Assembly (NCBI RefSeq): GCF_000733765.1
Contig: NZ_JPOG01000001.1
Span: 2,232,001 to 2,296,000, forward strand
Length of the DNA stretch: 64,000 nt
Direction: 5' to 3'
Source: Algiphilus aromaticivorans DG1253
Lineage (GTDB): Bacteria; Pseudomonadota; Gammaproteobacteria; Nevskiales; Nevskiaceae
A program made the translations under genes and the position numbers. Shown piece by piece: positions 8,284 to 17,420 of this stretch (within the stretch, counting starts at the first letter, position 1; each line of letters begins with the position of its first letter). Under the pieces are notes generated by a model, which saw nothing but the letters and a program-made list of their open reading frames with translations, did not search any database and was not told the DNA's origin.

Positions 8284-9291
8284 TCATTCACCGGCAGGGA
8301 TCTCGCGAATCACCGGACGGCGACGGATCGGATCGAGGGGACGCCAGCTCATGGCCCTCGCGAGCGTACCGAGCGCTACCCGACGGCCGCTCAGAATGCG
8401 CCGACGCTTCGCGCGCACGTTGCGCCAGGCGCGGCAGGCATCACGCAAGGCCCGGAGGTACAAACGGCCCTGACCGCGCCGCGCGCAGACCAACCCGTGC
8501 GCGAGCGTCAGGGCCGCATGCATTGGCAACGAAAACAGAAGCAACAGCCATGGCATATTCTTGAAGAAGGTCCATGCTCGATTGCGCACGCCGTGATAGA
8601 CGGCGAAATCCGAGTAGCGGGAACTCGATGCGGAACCTTCGTGCACGACCACGGCACCGGCTACCTGCACGGCGCGATGACCGAGAAGGCGTGCTCGGAA
8701 GCAGAGATCGACATCCTCGCCATAACAGAAGTAGTCCGCGTCGAAGCCGCCGAGCCCCTCGAAAAGGCTGCGGCGAACCATCATCGCTGCCCCGCACGGC
8801 GAGAAAACTTCGCCGTCCGTGGGCGGCGGCAGCACCCGACCGTAGCCTCCGCGATAGAAGAAGCCGCTGTGATGGTAAACATCACCGAGACCATCGAGAT
8901 GCCCTTCGCCCCCGTCGGCATATTGCGTGCTGCCGAAAAGCGAGGCCCAGGGATAGGCCGCCGCCGCCTGCATAAGCCGCTCCAGCCAGTCCGGCTCCGG
9001 ATAGCAGTCCGGGTTCATGAGCAGGAGCCACTCGCCGGAGGCGTCCTCGGCGAGACGGTTGTTGCCACCAGCGAACCCCAGATTGACCGGGCTTTCCAAC
9101 AGCTCATAACCGGCCGGCACCTGGGCTCCCTCCACGCCTTCGCCCTCCGGGGAGCCGTTCTCCAGAATCCGCACGCTCCGGGGCGAAACAGTCTGGTGCT
9201 CCAGGGCAGCAAGCGCCTTCGGCAAGGTGCGACGGCTTCGATAAGCAACGATCAGAACCGTGACATCTACAACGCTCTCAGCCAGGGACAC
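8284..9291 (-). CDS. Family 2 glycosyltransferase (rhamnosyltransferase-like)
   Basis: A 335-residue GT2 enzyme. It has the nucleotide-sugar-binding start VTVLIVAYRSR, the metal-site motif LLLMNPD, the GG(F)D segment with FCYGEDVDLCFRAR typical of WbbL-like rhamnosyltransferases, and a hydrophobic C-terminal stretch (MPWLLLLFSLPMHAAL) that may anchor it to the membrane. The start is read as GTG at 9291 with GGGA upstream. It follows the exporter gene by 70 bp on the same strand and probably ends the kpsMTE operon. With rmlBACD in the same locus, dTDP-rhamnose is a reasonable donor, but specificity cannot be read from sequence. Confidence 0.86.
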   Translation of the reverse strand: MSLAESVVDVTVLIVAYRSRRTLPKALAALEHQTVSPRSVRILENGSPEGEGVEGAQVPAGYELLESPVNLGFAGGNNRLAEDASGEWLLLMNPDCYPEPDWLERLMQAAAAYPWASLFGSTQYADGGEGHLDGLGDVYHHSGFFYRGGYGRVLPPPTDGEVFSPCGAAMMVRRSLFEGLGGFDADYFCYGEDVDLCFRARLLGHRAVQVAGAVVVHEGSASSSRYSDFAVYHGVRNRAWTFFKNMPWLLLLFSLPMHAALTLAHGLVCARRGQGRLYLRALRDACRAWRNVRAKRRRILSGRRVALGTLARAMSWRPLDPIRRRPVIREIPAGE

Positions 9292-9361
9292 GACGATCCC
9301 GGCTTGTCACGGCCGGCGGCCGAGCGGGCGACGCAGCGCGTCACTGGCGCCCGGCCCCGAT

Positions 9362-11086
9362 TCAGATGCCAAGCACCACACCTGCCGTCAGCGCGATATT
9401 CGACATGACCTGCGTCAGATCCTTGGTGAACTGGAAGGTCTTCAGCTCAACCCTGGGCAGAACCATGATCTCATCACCCGGCCGCACCCTTGTTCGCGTA
9501 AACAGCCCGCCCTGCGCCATCTCGATCTCGCCGTTGGCGCGCCGGACGTAGATCCGGTCGCTGTCGGTGGCCTGTGTCAGGCCACCGGCCTGCTCCAGGT
9601 AGTAATCGACGCTACGCCCCTCCTGATGGATGAAGGCCGTCGGCAGAAAGACTTCGCCCTGCACAGCCACGGTGTTCTTCTGGCGCGGAATGCGGATGCG
9701 GTCACCGTCCTCCAGATCCACATCGGAAGGATCGAAACCGTCGTGCAGAACCACCTGACCATCGGGCTGGATCTTCTCGGCCTTCTCGATGAACTGCGAG
9801 ATCAGCTGCGCTTCCTGGATGCGCAGCTGCGCCTCCTCGCGCGTGCCGGAACGCGCACTGAGCACGGCTTCTTCCAGTTTGCGCAGCATCTGGTCCAGCA
9901 CTTCCTTCTGACGCTGGGCCACACTTTCCCGGTAGAGCGCCAGCCCCTGCATATTGGAGCGATCGGTGAGCCGCACCCGATCAAGCAGATCCGCCAAAGT
10001 GGCGTCATAGGGCAGCACGAACTGACTGACGCCTTCGAACTCGCCTTCTACGGATGCTGTTATGGCACCAACGCGGCGGTCCTCGAAGACATTGACGTTG
10101 TCACCGGAAACGACCGAAACGCCCTCCAGCTCGGAGCCGAGCGCCAGCACTTCCGCCTCGCGCTGCCTGGTCTGATTGCGGATCAGCTGCACATGAGTCG
10201 CGCGCTTGCTGACGCTGGCGTACTCCAGCAGCCTGGAAAGCGGAATAGCCCCCTCGAACTCGAATCGCGCCTGGCGGTTGACGAGCCCCGTCACACTGGC
10301 CGTCGACTTGCGGGCTCCGACAACGATCGTATCGCCGTCGCGAAACTGCAGCATCGGCAGGCGCCCGTCGAGCAGGAAGTCGTAGAGATTGACGGTGCTC
10401 TGCAACTCGCCGTTGCGGAGCACGCGGATATCCAGGTAGCTGCCGCTCTCTGGATCGATCCCGCCAGCGCGGTCGAGAAAGTGCAGTAGCGAGTCCGATC
10501 CATGCGCCGCATACAAGCCCGGCGCCTCGACATTGCCCGCCACAAAGACCCGCACCGGATCAGCGCTCGCCAGGGCCGCATAAACCCCGACATTCTCCCG
10601 ATAGACCTTCTCGATTCGCTCGCGCACAAGCTCGTTGAGGTCCTCGTTGCGCACGTTGAGCACATTCACCGGCCCGACGCCCGGAATGAAGATGTTGCCC
10701 TGCGAGTCCACCTCCAGGCGCTGCGCCATATCGACCCCGCCCCACAGAGTCAGGTTGACCAGGTCGCCGACACCGACAACGTAATCCGGATTGAAGCCCG
10801 CGAAGGATTGATGCGCGAAGCGTCCGCGGAACAGGCGGCTCCCGAAGGGCGCGTTTGGCCCGGACGCATAGGACTCCAACTCGGCATCCTCGGGCACTTC
10901 CTCGCTGTCCTCGAGGGGGCGGAGCGACTGGGGTGGTTGCTGCTGCTGCGCCACCGCGGCCGACGGCGTCGTCGGCAACAGAGCCGAGCTACCGCCGCCC
11001 ATCATCCCCGGAGGCGGCTGCTGCGCGGAGAGCGCGGGGGCCACAAGCAGCAGCCCCAGCAGCGCCCTTTTCGACCAGACTCCCAT
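9362..11086 (-). CDS. Polysaccharide export outer-membrane protein (Wza/KpsD type, SLBB domains)
   Basis: A 574-residue periplasmic/outer-membrane protein. After a signal peptide (RALLGLLLVAPALSAQ) and a proline/glutamine-rich linker comes the Poly_export domain (about 95-180, with YVVGVGDLVNLTLWG), then SLBB-like domains (one with FVAGNVEAPGLY, another with VAVQGEVFLPTAF) and a C-terminal hydrophobic segment. The length fits KpsD rather than the shorter Wza, and no lipobox cysteine is seen. An upstream GTG at 11092 is possible, but ATG 11086 lies just past the kpsE stop with GGGAG about five bases before it. It forms the outer-membrane channel for the polymer delivered by KpsMTE. Confidence 0.9.
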   Translation of the reverse strand: MGVWSKRALLGLLLVAPALSAQQPPPGMMGGGSSALLPTTPSAAVAQQQQPPQSLRPLEDSEEVPEDAELESYASGPNAPFGSRLFRGRFAHQSFAGFNPDYVVGVGDLVNLTLWGGVDMAQRLEVDSQGNIFIPGVGPVNVLNVRNEDLNELVRERIEKVYRENVGVYAALASADPVRVFVAGNVEAPGLYAAHGSDSLLHFLDRAGGIDPESGSYLDIRVLRNGELQSTVNLYDFLLDGRLPMLQFRDGDTIVVGARKSTASVTGLVNRQARFEFEGAIPLSRLLEYASVSKRATHVQLIRNQTRQREAEVLALGSELEGVSVVSGDNVNVFEDRRVGAITASVEGEFEGVSQFVLPYDATLADLLDRVRLTDRSNMQGLALYRESVAQRQKEVLDQMLRKLEEAVLSARSGTREEAQLRIQEAQLISQFIEKAEKIQPDGQVVLHDGFDPSDVDLEDGDRIRIPRQKNTVAVQGEVFLPTAFIHQEGRSVDYYLEQAGGLTQATDSDRIYVRRANGEIEMAQGGLFTRTRVRPGDEIMVLPRVELKTFQFTKDLTQVMSNIALTAGVVLGI

Positions 11087-11088
11087 GC

Positions 11089-12189
11089 TCACTCCCTGTG
11101 ATCCTGGATCGTCGCGATGATCAGACCCAGAACGAAATAGGCAAGATTCAGAAACACGAACACCGTCAGCGTCCAGTAAGCGATACGGGGATGATAAGCC
11201 TCCTCGGCCAGGCTGGGCGCGGACAGGGAAACCAGATACTTCGCCTTGCGCGCCGTTTCCAGGCGGGTCATCTCCAAGGTCCCGATCGCGGATTTGTACA
11301 CCTCGGTCGCCACGTTGAGATTCACCTCAGCGTCCTGGTAGTTCAGCATCAACTCGTTGAGGCCCTCCTCGTCATCGCTACCGACGAGCTCGGCGCGTTG
11401 CTCGGCAATCTGCTTCTTGAGCGCCGCGATCTTCCGCTGCGCCTCGACAACCTGCTGAGCCCCTGGATTCATGTAACTCTCGAGCGCCTTTAGCGTGGCC
11501 TGCTGCTGAGCCAGCTGCTGCATCAAGCCCCCGATCACCATGCCGGCCGATTCGGATTCCTTCTCCGGGCTGAAGACCTCGTACTTGCGCTGCAGCTCGA
11601 CCATATCGCGTGAAGCCTTCTTCAGTTTCTGCTGCGCCCTCTCGACTTCGCCTTCGATGAAAGCCAACTGCTCGCGCGCCAGATGGTGGCTGACGTCGTT
11701 GACGAAGGTCTCGCTGCGGGCGACAAGCATGTCAGCGACCTTCTGCGCGAACCCGGGATCGTAGGCCGTAAAGGCGACCTCCACCACAAAGGATTCCTGA
11801 TCCACCGTCACCTCAAGATGATCGAGGAAATACTTCAGTAATCTCTCGCGTGATGCATCGGCGGGCAAACGGCTCCACCAATCGATCTGCTCACTGCTGA
11901 AATGCGCTCGAACGCCCAGCTCCTGTTCCAGGTACTCCAACATGGCGCGCGATTCCATGAAAGTCTTCACGATCAGGGCGTCCACCTTGCTCGGCGCGCT
12001 GCCGAGAAGATCGCCGATAGCCAGCTCCGGCGTCGGAACAGGAGTGTCGTGCTCGATCATGACATGCGCGCGGCTGACATAGCCTTCAGAGGCGATCAAG
12101 CCGTTATAGGCCAGAACCGCCAGCGTCGGCAGCACAACGAGTAGGGCATAGCGCAGCAACTTTCCTTGCTGCCCCAATAGATTCGTCAT
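11089..12189 (-). CDS. kpsE: Capsule polysaccharide export inner-membrane protein (KpsE/Wzz family)
   Basis: A 366-residue polysaccharide co-polymerase type 3 protein. One membrane helix lies near the N-terminus (about 13-31, LLRYALLVVLPTLAVLAYNG) and one at the C-terminus (about 342-360), enclosing a periplasmic domain with a long coiled coil (about 170-290, rich in Glu, Gln, Lys). Such proteins link the ABC exporter to the outer-membrane channel. The start overlaps the kpsT stop by four bases and the stop lies two bases before the Wza-type ATG, so the genes are coupled. Confidence 0.88.
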   Translation of the reverse strand: MTNLLGQQGKLLRYALLVVLPTLAVLAYNGLIASEGYVSRAHVMIEHDTPVPTPELAIGDLLGSAPSKVDALIVKTFMESRAMLEYLEQELGVRAHFSSEQIDWWSRLPADASRERLLKYFLDHLEVTVDQESFVVEVAFTAYDPGFAQKVADMLVARSETFVNDVSHHLAREQLAFIEGEVERAQQKLKKASRDMVELQRKYEVFSPEKESESAGMVIGGLMQQLAQQQATLKALESYMNPGAQQVVEAQRKIAALKKQIAEQRAELVGSDDEEGLNELMLNYQDAEVNLNVATEVYKSAIGTLEMTRLETARKAKYLVSLSAPSLAEEAYHPRIAYWTLTVFVFLNLAYFVLGLIIATIQDHRE

Positions 12190-12860
12190 GCCTTCTCCTT
12201 CATGTCGGCGCCGTATGCCGCAATCGCGTCCTTGACGTCCGGGTAGTACTGCGCCCCTCCATCGCGGAGATAGACGCCGACTTCGCAGTCCTGCTCAAGC
12301 TGCTTCAGATTGTGGCTCACCATGATGACGCTGGAGCGCCCCCGTTTTTCGGCAAAGGTTTTCTTGGCCTTCTCCCGGAACTGCTTGTCACCGACCGCTG
12401 TCAGCTCGTCGATCAAGTAGTAGTCGTAGTCGAAGGACATGCTGATGGCAAAGCCCAGGCGCGCCTTCATGCCTGAGCTGTAGGTTTCCACCGGGTGGTC
12501 GAAGAAAGCGCCGAGCTCGCAGAATTCCTCGACGAAGGCAACGCGCTCCCGCTGCGTGCGCGGGTCATCGCCACTGATGCGGCTCACGAAGCGCGCATTG
12601 TCACGGCCGGAGAGCTTCTTGGCAAAGCCGCTCGTCAAGCCCAGCGGTGGCGAGATGAGCCCATCGGAGCGCACCGAACCGCGATCCGGCAGCTCGATGC
12701 CCCCCAGCAGTCGCATCAGAGTGCTCTTACCCACCCCATTGCGGCCGACGATGCCGACATGCGTACGCGAAGGCAGCTCGAGATTGAAATCGCGAAGCAC
12801 GAAATGGCGTGCGAAGCCGCGCAGCGGGTAGGACTTGGTAACGTTGCGAAGGACGATCAC
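12186..12860 (-). CDS. kpsT: Polysaccharide ABC transporter ATPase
   Basis: A 224-residue ATPase of the KpsT type. Walker A is GRNGVGKST (39-47), the ABC signature is YSSGMKARLGFA, Walker B is YYLIDELTAVGD and the switch His is in MVSHN. It stops shortly after the nucleotide-binding domain. It therefore lacks the C-terminal carbohydrate-binding domain of Wzt-type O-antigen exporters, which points to the capsule (KpsMT) branch. It pairs with the permease 18 bp upstream. Confidence 0.93.
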   Translation of the reverse strand: MIVLRNVTKSYPLRGFARHFVLRDFNLELPSRTHVGIVGRNGVGKSTLMRLLGGIELPDRGSVRSDGLISPPLGLTSGFAKKLSGRDNARFVSRISGDDPRTQRERVAFVEEFCELGAFFDHPVETYSSGMKARLGFAISMSFDYDYYLIDELTAVGDKQFREKAKKTFAEKRGRSSVIMVSHNLKQLEQDCEVGVYLRDGGAQYYPDVKDAIAAYGADMKEKA

Positions 12861-12878
12861 GAAAAGCGCGGCCGGGGA

Positions 12879-13709
12879 TCAGATGAGCTGAAAGAGATAA
12901 CGGCGATAAGCCGACAGGCTCACGAAGAGCAGCACGGCTATGGTGCCCACCAGATAGACCACACTGCCCGGCGAGGTATAACCCACCAACACGGCATCCC
13001 GGGCGAAGTCCACACCGTGCAACACGGGATTCCACACCAGGTAGGCCCGATACTCGACAGGGATCATGTCGATCGTGAAAAACAGCCCGGAAATAAAGAA
13101 CATCGGGCGCATGATCACGCCGAATATTCGCTTCATGTCGGGAAAAATAGTGCCGAAGACCTCAAAGGCCAGGCCGGTGCTAGTTCCGAGCAGAAACAAC
13201 GCGAACATCGCGGCAGCCAAGCCAAGCGCGCTGTCCAGCTCGAGATCCTTGCCAATCCACCACCAGCCCACAAGGAAGAGAATTCCAACACCGGTCATGG
13301 TCAGCGCCTCAATGAGGCATCGTGCCAGGATCACATCAATGGGTTTGACTTGGCGATAGTTAAAAAGACCCTTGTGCGAGGAGCAGACTCCCTGTGCATT
13401 CGTGACGCTGTTCATGAACAAGAAATAGGGGACCGCGCCGAAAACAAAGAACACGACGGGGTTTTCGCCATACAGCGTGGCGTGATTGCCGCGAATGAAG
13501 GCGTGGAGCGTGGTCAGGATGGCCACGACGGCTCCCGGCTCGGCGACGGCCCAGAAATAACCGAGCCGCGACTGGCCGAACTGGTTCTTCATCTCGCGCA
13601 ACAGGAAGGCCCAGACGGACACGAAAAAGACGTGAGCGCTGGAGCGCTCCCGCCGGATCGCCGGCCCCGTCACGGGGCCTTGGTGCTCTGATTGGGGGTC
13701 TTCCGCCAT
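12879..13709 (-). CDS. kpsM: Polysaccharide ABC transporter permease
   Basis: A 276-residue ABC-2 type membrane protein with about six hydrophobic helices, starting at about residue 27 and spread to the C-terminus. It resembles KpsM/CtrC (GYFWAVAEPGAVVAILTTL, then VKPIDVILARCLIEAL). GAGGAAGCG precedes the ATG. It is the first gene of the leftward kpsM-kpsT-kpsE-exporter operon and is divergent from a glycosyltransferase gene, with about 240 bp between them that should hold both promoters. Confidence 0.9.
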   Translation of the reverse strand: MAEDPQSEHQGPVTGPAIRRERSSAHVFFVSVWAFLLREMKNQFGQSRLGYFWAVAEPGAVVAILTTLHAFIRGNHATLYGENPVVFFVFGAVPYFLFMNSVTNAQGVCSSHKGLFNYRQVKPIDVILARCLIEALTMTGVGILFLVGWWWIGKDLELDSALGLAAAMFALFLLGTSTGLAFEVFGTIFPDMKRIFGVIMRPMFFISGLFFTIDMIPVEYRAYLVWNPVLHGVDFARDAVLVGYTSPGSVVYLVGTIAVLLFVSLSAYRRYLFQLI

Positions 13710-13949
13710 GAGTGACGCTTCCTCAGTCTACCAACCGGATGCGCCAGCCCACCCACCTGATTGATCGGGCGCGCGCGGCGTCGGAGGCGCGCACAGGATA
13801 CGCCCCTTGGCCGCAGGCAGCAGACAGCAGCGCCCTGACCGCGCCCGCGATCTCCTCGGCATCCGGCCGCGGAGCGCGGCACGCCGAACAGGCCAGACCC
13901 GTAGAATGCCTTCCCCGCGGGGCACTCCTTCCGGCTTCTCTCTTTCATC

Positions 13950-14732
13950 GTGGTCACGAACACACCGCAGCACCTCTGGGCGATATCGATCGTGAGCCAC
14001 GGACACGGCCGCGCCGTGCTGGGTGCCCTGCAGGATCTCGCTGCACAGGCTCCGGCCGGGCGGACCCAGTACTTCCTGACCCTCAATACCGGCGAGGCGA
14101 CCGACTTTCTCGACGAATTGCCGCCCAAGGTCCGCGAAGCCCTGATCGTCATTCGCAACGCACGCCCACTGGGCTTCGGCGCCAACCACAATCAGGCCCT
14201 GCTCGAAGCCGATGCCGAGTTCGTGGTCATGGTGGATCCGGACCTGCGGCTCGGTACGCGCACGCTGGAGGCGGTCCAAAGCGCGCTCGGCGACCCGACG
14301 AATGGCATCGTCGCACCGCTCGCCTATACGCCGGAAGGTCGCATGGAAGACAATGGGCGCCCCGTGATAACGCCCGGCTCGCTGATTCGCCGCTACAGCG
14401 TCGAACGATGGCCCCACCGGCGCGCGCCCGAAGCGCCCGATGTCGACGAAATGCCCGTCGACTGGCTTGCCGGCCTGTTCATGGCGATGCGGCACGGGAC
14501 CTTCGTCAGGCTCGGCGGCTTCGATGCCCGCTATCGCCTCTACTGCGAGGATACCGATCTCTGTCTGCGGGCGAGAACCCAGGAAGGGTTGCGCGTCGCA
14601 TTGCTTCCACGCGCCCGGATCACGCATCCGGCGCGGCGCCAGACCCTGAAGCATCCGCACCACCTGCTCTGGCATGTGCAAGGCCTGCTTCGGTTGTGGC
14701 GCTCTCCGGCCTACCGAGCGCTCAAGCGCTGA
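13950..14732 (+). CDS. Family 2 glycosyltransferase
   Basis: A 260-residue GT2 enzyme of the WbbL/rhamnosyltransferase kind: ISIVSHGHGRAVLGAL at the start, NARPLGFGANHNQALLEA, a DxD-type motif in FVVMVDPDLRL, and FDARYRLYCEDTDLCLRAR near the end. The start is read as GTG 13950, with no convincing ribosome-binding site, so it is uncertain. It is transcribed away from kpsM and convergent with the sulfotransferase gene that ends at 14752. The sugar it adds is unknown. Confidence 0.8.
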   Translation: MVTNTPQHLWAISIVSHGHGRAVLGALQDLAAQAPAGRTQYFLTLNTGEATDFLDELPPKVREALIVIRNARPLGFGANHNQALLEADAEFVVMVDPDLRLGTRTLEAVQSALGDPTNGIVAPLAYTPEGRMEDNGRPVITPGSLIRRYSVERWPHRRAPEAPDVDEMPVDWLAGLFMAMRHGTFVRLGGFDARYRLYCEDTDLCLRARTQEGLRVALLPRARITHPARRQTLKHPHHLLWHVQGLLRLWRSPAYRALKR

Positions 14733-14751
14733 TCCGCTTCGCAGCGGCGGT

Positions 14752-15489
14752 TCAATCCCTGGCGGATGCCCGCAAAGCGTATCCACAACGCTCGAGTTCC
14801 GCAGCCAGCATGGCCTCGCAACCTTCGGGCACATCATCCAGACCAGCCTTGGCGGCGTCGAACCCGGCGTTCCGGTAGTCCGGGTTCATCCGTGGGTGCA
14901 ACGTTCCGTCCAGCATCTGCGGCGCGTACGGCACTTCCAGAAAGGCGCAGGCCCGCCGAAGCTCGGTCTCCGGAGCAGTCAGCAGTGTTTCGTAGCGAAG
15001 GCACAGCGCCCTCGGATGACGCGCCAGGAAATGATAGACGCCGGCGGCGTAACGCCAGCGCCGACAGGCCCCTTCGAGATCCAGCCCGGCCCGCGCCATC
15101 TTCGAACGAACGCAGCTCCGCCCGTCGCGCAGAATGAAAATGAAGCGACAATCCGCCAGCATCTCGTCAAAGAACATGCGCAAGGTAGCGGGGGTCGGCG
15201 TCTGCGGGAAACCGGCCATATCTTCCAGCCGCGCCAACTGCTCCGTGGTGATCTTGTTCCCGTGGATCCGGGTGTCGGAACTCACTGCCTCTGTCGCACA
15301 TGCGGCCAGGAAGGCTGCGGCACGGGCGTCTGGATGGCCCTGATGCGAGTCAGCCAGCAACGTCGACTTGACATGCCTTTCAAACCCGACCGAAACCCGC
15401 GGATGGCTGTCCAGCAACGCTGCCAGCAGACTGGTACCCCCACGCCCCGCGCCGAGTACGAGAAGCTCCAGAGTCCGGCGCTTCGTCAC
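14752..15489 (-). CDS. Sulfotransferase family protein
   Basis: About 245 residues with the PAPS-binding architecture of sulfotransferases. The 5'-phosphosulfate loop is GAGRGGTSLLAALLDSHP near the N-terminus, and the 3'-phosphate site is in FIFILRDGRSCVRSKM. I chose GTG 15489 because GGAGG lies four bases upstream; a longer reading from GTG 15552 adds 21 residues in front of the loop. It is the last gene of a leftward set of prolyl isomerase, sulfotransferase and sulfotransferase. Its substrate is probably the locus polysaccharide, by context only. Confidence 0.8.
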   Translation of the reverse strand: MTKRRTLELLVLGAGRGGTSLLAALLDSHPRVSVGFERHVKSTLLADSHQGHPDARAAAFLAACATEAVSSDTRIHGNKITTEQLARLEDMAGFPQTPTPATLRMFFDEMLADCRFIFILRDGRSCVRSKMARAGLDLEGACRRWRYAAGVYHFLARHPRALCLRYETLLTAPETELRRACAFLEVPYAPQMLDGTLHPRMNPDYRNAGFDAAKAGLDDVPEGCEAMLAAELERCGYALRASARD

Positions 15490-15564
15490 ATTGCCTCCGC
15501 CGACCGTGTCATTGACTCTGCGTCGCTCGCGAAGGGCTGTCTGCTCGTCCACGCCGCATCCGCA

Positions 15565-16275
15565 TCATTCGGGGACCGCAAGCCATTCGTCGAGAGAGTC
15601 ACCGAGCATCGCCTCCAGAGCCCGGACACGATCGTGATACAAGGTCACCAGATGCGCGCGCAGATGCGGCGGCAGCGATTCCCCCGAACCCGCGAACACG
15701 CGCTCTTTCAGCCCCGTGCGCATCGCCTCATTGGGCGTCTCGACCCCGATATGCACGCAAACCGAATCGAGAAGCGCTTCCGGCTGGGTCTCGATATGCT
15801 CATAGCGCAGGATCAGGAGCTGCTCGCGCGGGAAATGCGCCAGCCAGTTCTCCAGGCAACGTGCGTAATCGCCCCGAGCCAACGAGCCACGCGAGTGGAA
15901 GTGATCAATGAACCACTGATCACTCGCCTCATCGCGTCGCATCTCGGCGCGCCCCAAGGCCATGAGCGCCGAGGACCAAGCACGCTCGACAGGGTTGCGC
16001 AGCAGATAGAGCAAGCGCAGTTGCGGCGCGACCTCGCGCAGCTGAGCGATGCGCACTTCCGGAAGAATCGCGTAGGCGGGAGTGATCTCCCCCTCCAGCC
16101 GCTCGGGATGCCGAAAGGTTGCCAGGTACTTCGGAATTTCCTCCGCTGCCTTCATGCGATCCCAGAAGTGCATCTCCTTGCCACCTGGGAATCCGATCCG
16201 GGGATGGCGTGATAGCTGAGCATGCAGCCAGCTCGTGCCGGCTTTCTGCGCACCAATCCCCATGAATCGAAGCAT
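15565..16275 (-). CDS. Sulfotransferase (heparan/NDST-like domain)
   Basis: A 236-residue sulfotransferase resembling the Sulfotransfer_1/heparan class. The 5'-phosphosulfate loop is GIGAQKAGTSWLHAQLSRHP at residues 6-25, KEMHFWD comes next (as in N-deacetylase/N-sulfotransferases), and the 3'-phosphate-binding region is LRLLYLLRNPVERAWSSALM. The gene lies 11 bp after the prolyl isomerase gene and before a second sulfotransferase, so they share a transcript. Confidence 0.88.
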   Translation of the reverse strand: MLRFMGIGAQKAGTSWLHAQLSRHPRIGFPGGKEMHFWDRMKAAEEIPKYLATFRHPERLEGEITPAYAILPEVRIAQLREVAPQLRLLYLLRNPVERAWSSALMALGRAEMRRDEASDQWFIDHFHSRGSLARGDYARCLENWLAHFPREQLLILRYEHIETQPEALLDSVCVHIGVETPNEAMRTGLKERVFAGSGESLPPHLRAHLVTLYHDRVRALEAMLGDSLDEWLAVPE

Positions 16276-16286
16276 GAGATTAAAAG

Positions 16287-17246
16287 CTATTTCGCCTTCG
16301 GAACACCCGCACCGTCGAGGGCTTTCTCGTTCAGCGGCTCTGCCAACTCTTCGGCTTCGCTGAGCGACGAGAAGGCCTCTTCAAGGCGCGTCTCCGAAAC
16401 CATCGCGGCCTCCCGGGAAACCTGCTCTTCCAGCCACGCGCCGAGCGCTTCGCGCTGACGCTCCTTGCGCAGCTTGGCAACGATCTGCTCCTCGACCTCT
16501 TCAAAGGGCGTGGGCTCGATCTCGGGGCGCTCCAGCAACTTGATGATATGGAAGCCGAAGCGTGTCTCGACAACACCGCTGATTTCGCCCGGCTCTTCCA
16601 GCGCGAAGGCGGCTTCCGAGAACTCGGGGACCATATCGTCGGCCGCGAACATGCCGAGATCCCCTTTTGTGTATTGAGAGCCATCGTCCGAATGCTCGGC
16701 GGCGAACTCGCCGAAGTCGGCGCCGTCGCGCAGCTTCTGCAACAGCGCTTCCGCTTCCTCGCGCCGCCGTTCCTTGTCCTCCGCCTTGGGCGCGTGGAGC
16801 AGGATATGCGCCGCCCGAATGCGCTCCTCGGGGGTGAACTCTTCGATGTTCTCGTCGTAGTACGTGCGCGCAGGCTCGCTCAGGTCCGGCATGTCGAGCT
16901 CATCCAGGAAGCGCGCTGGTACCGTTTCGGCAAGCGCTTCCTCTCGCGCGCGCCGGAGGCGTGCCTGCAGGCGGGGCTCGTCGATATAGCCCTGCTCGTG
17001 CGCAATCTGCTCCATGCGGCGACGGAAGTAGATGCGCGTTACCAGACTCTGCAACTGCTTCTTGTCCGAAAGCACCTGCTCGCGGCGCTTCTTCGACAGC
17101 AGGCTCAGCTCGTTGCGGACATCGGCCATCGATACCTGGACCTGCTGGCCGGAAGCCAGTACCGCGCTGTCGGGTACGTCATCAGCGTGGGCCACCGACA
17201 GCGGCGCCAGGAGGAGGGAAATGACGAACAGAATGGAGCGCCGCAT
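16287..17246 (-). CDS. Periplasmic parvulin-type peptidyl-prolyl isomerase
   Basis: A 319-residue exported foldase. The ATG at 17246 is chosen over one ten codons earlier because ACGGAG lies eight bases upstream and the signal peptide (RRSILFVISLLLAPLSVAHA) starts there. A SurA-N-like helical region (about 40-130) is followed by the PPIC domain (about 137-235: IRAAHILLHAPKAEDKERRR, GGDLGMF-like KGDLGMF, and FGFHIIKLLE), then an acidic/coiled tail. Parvulins of the EpsD/PrsA type occur in exopolysaccharide loci. Co-transcription with two sulfotransferases suggests help in folding export or surface proteins of this locus. Confidence 0.87.
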   Translation of the reverse strand: MRRSILFVISLLLAPLSVAHADDVPDSAVLASGQQVQVSMADVRNELSLLSKKRREQVLSDKKQLQSLVTRIYFRRRMEQIAHEQGYIDEPRLQARLRRAREEALAETVPARFLDELDMPDLSEPARTYYDENIEEFTPEERIRAAHILLHAPKAEDKERRREEAEALLQKLRDGADFGEFAAEHSDDGSQYTKGDLGMFAADDMVPEFSEAAFALEEPGEISGVVETRFGFHIIKLLERPEIEPTPFEEVEEQIVAKLRKERQREALGAWLEEQVSREAAMVSETRLEEAFSSLSEAEELAEPLNEKALDGAGVPKAK

Positions 17247-17337
17247 CAAGGAATCTCCGTAAAGAAGGTGAGTCAATCGGGCGCCATTCTACGGCAGCTG
17301 GCAACAGGAACACGGTGAGTCACTGGACTCCGCCCAC

Positions 17338-17368
17338 AAAAAAAGGCCACTGCCCGAAGGCAGTGGCC
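17338..17368 (-). terminator. Rho-independent terminator of the surface-protein gene
   Basis: A perfect 10-bp stem (17345-17354 with 17359-17368) with a four-base loop, followed on the minus strand by seven T. It lies about 50 bases after the stop at 17421. Because it is so strong, the isomerase gene further along needs its own promoter. Confidence 0.92.
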
Positions 17369-17420
17369 CTTTGTCAACAACTGGCTTCGAAGCTTCTCGA
17401 AACCGGGTCGTCCGACCCTT

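Noticed and set aside
12495-13691. A 398-codon open frame across kpsT and kpsM on the other strand
   Set aside because: It spans two genes with clear ABC-transporter signatures and has no domain of its own.
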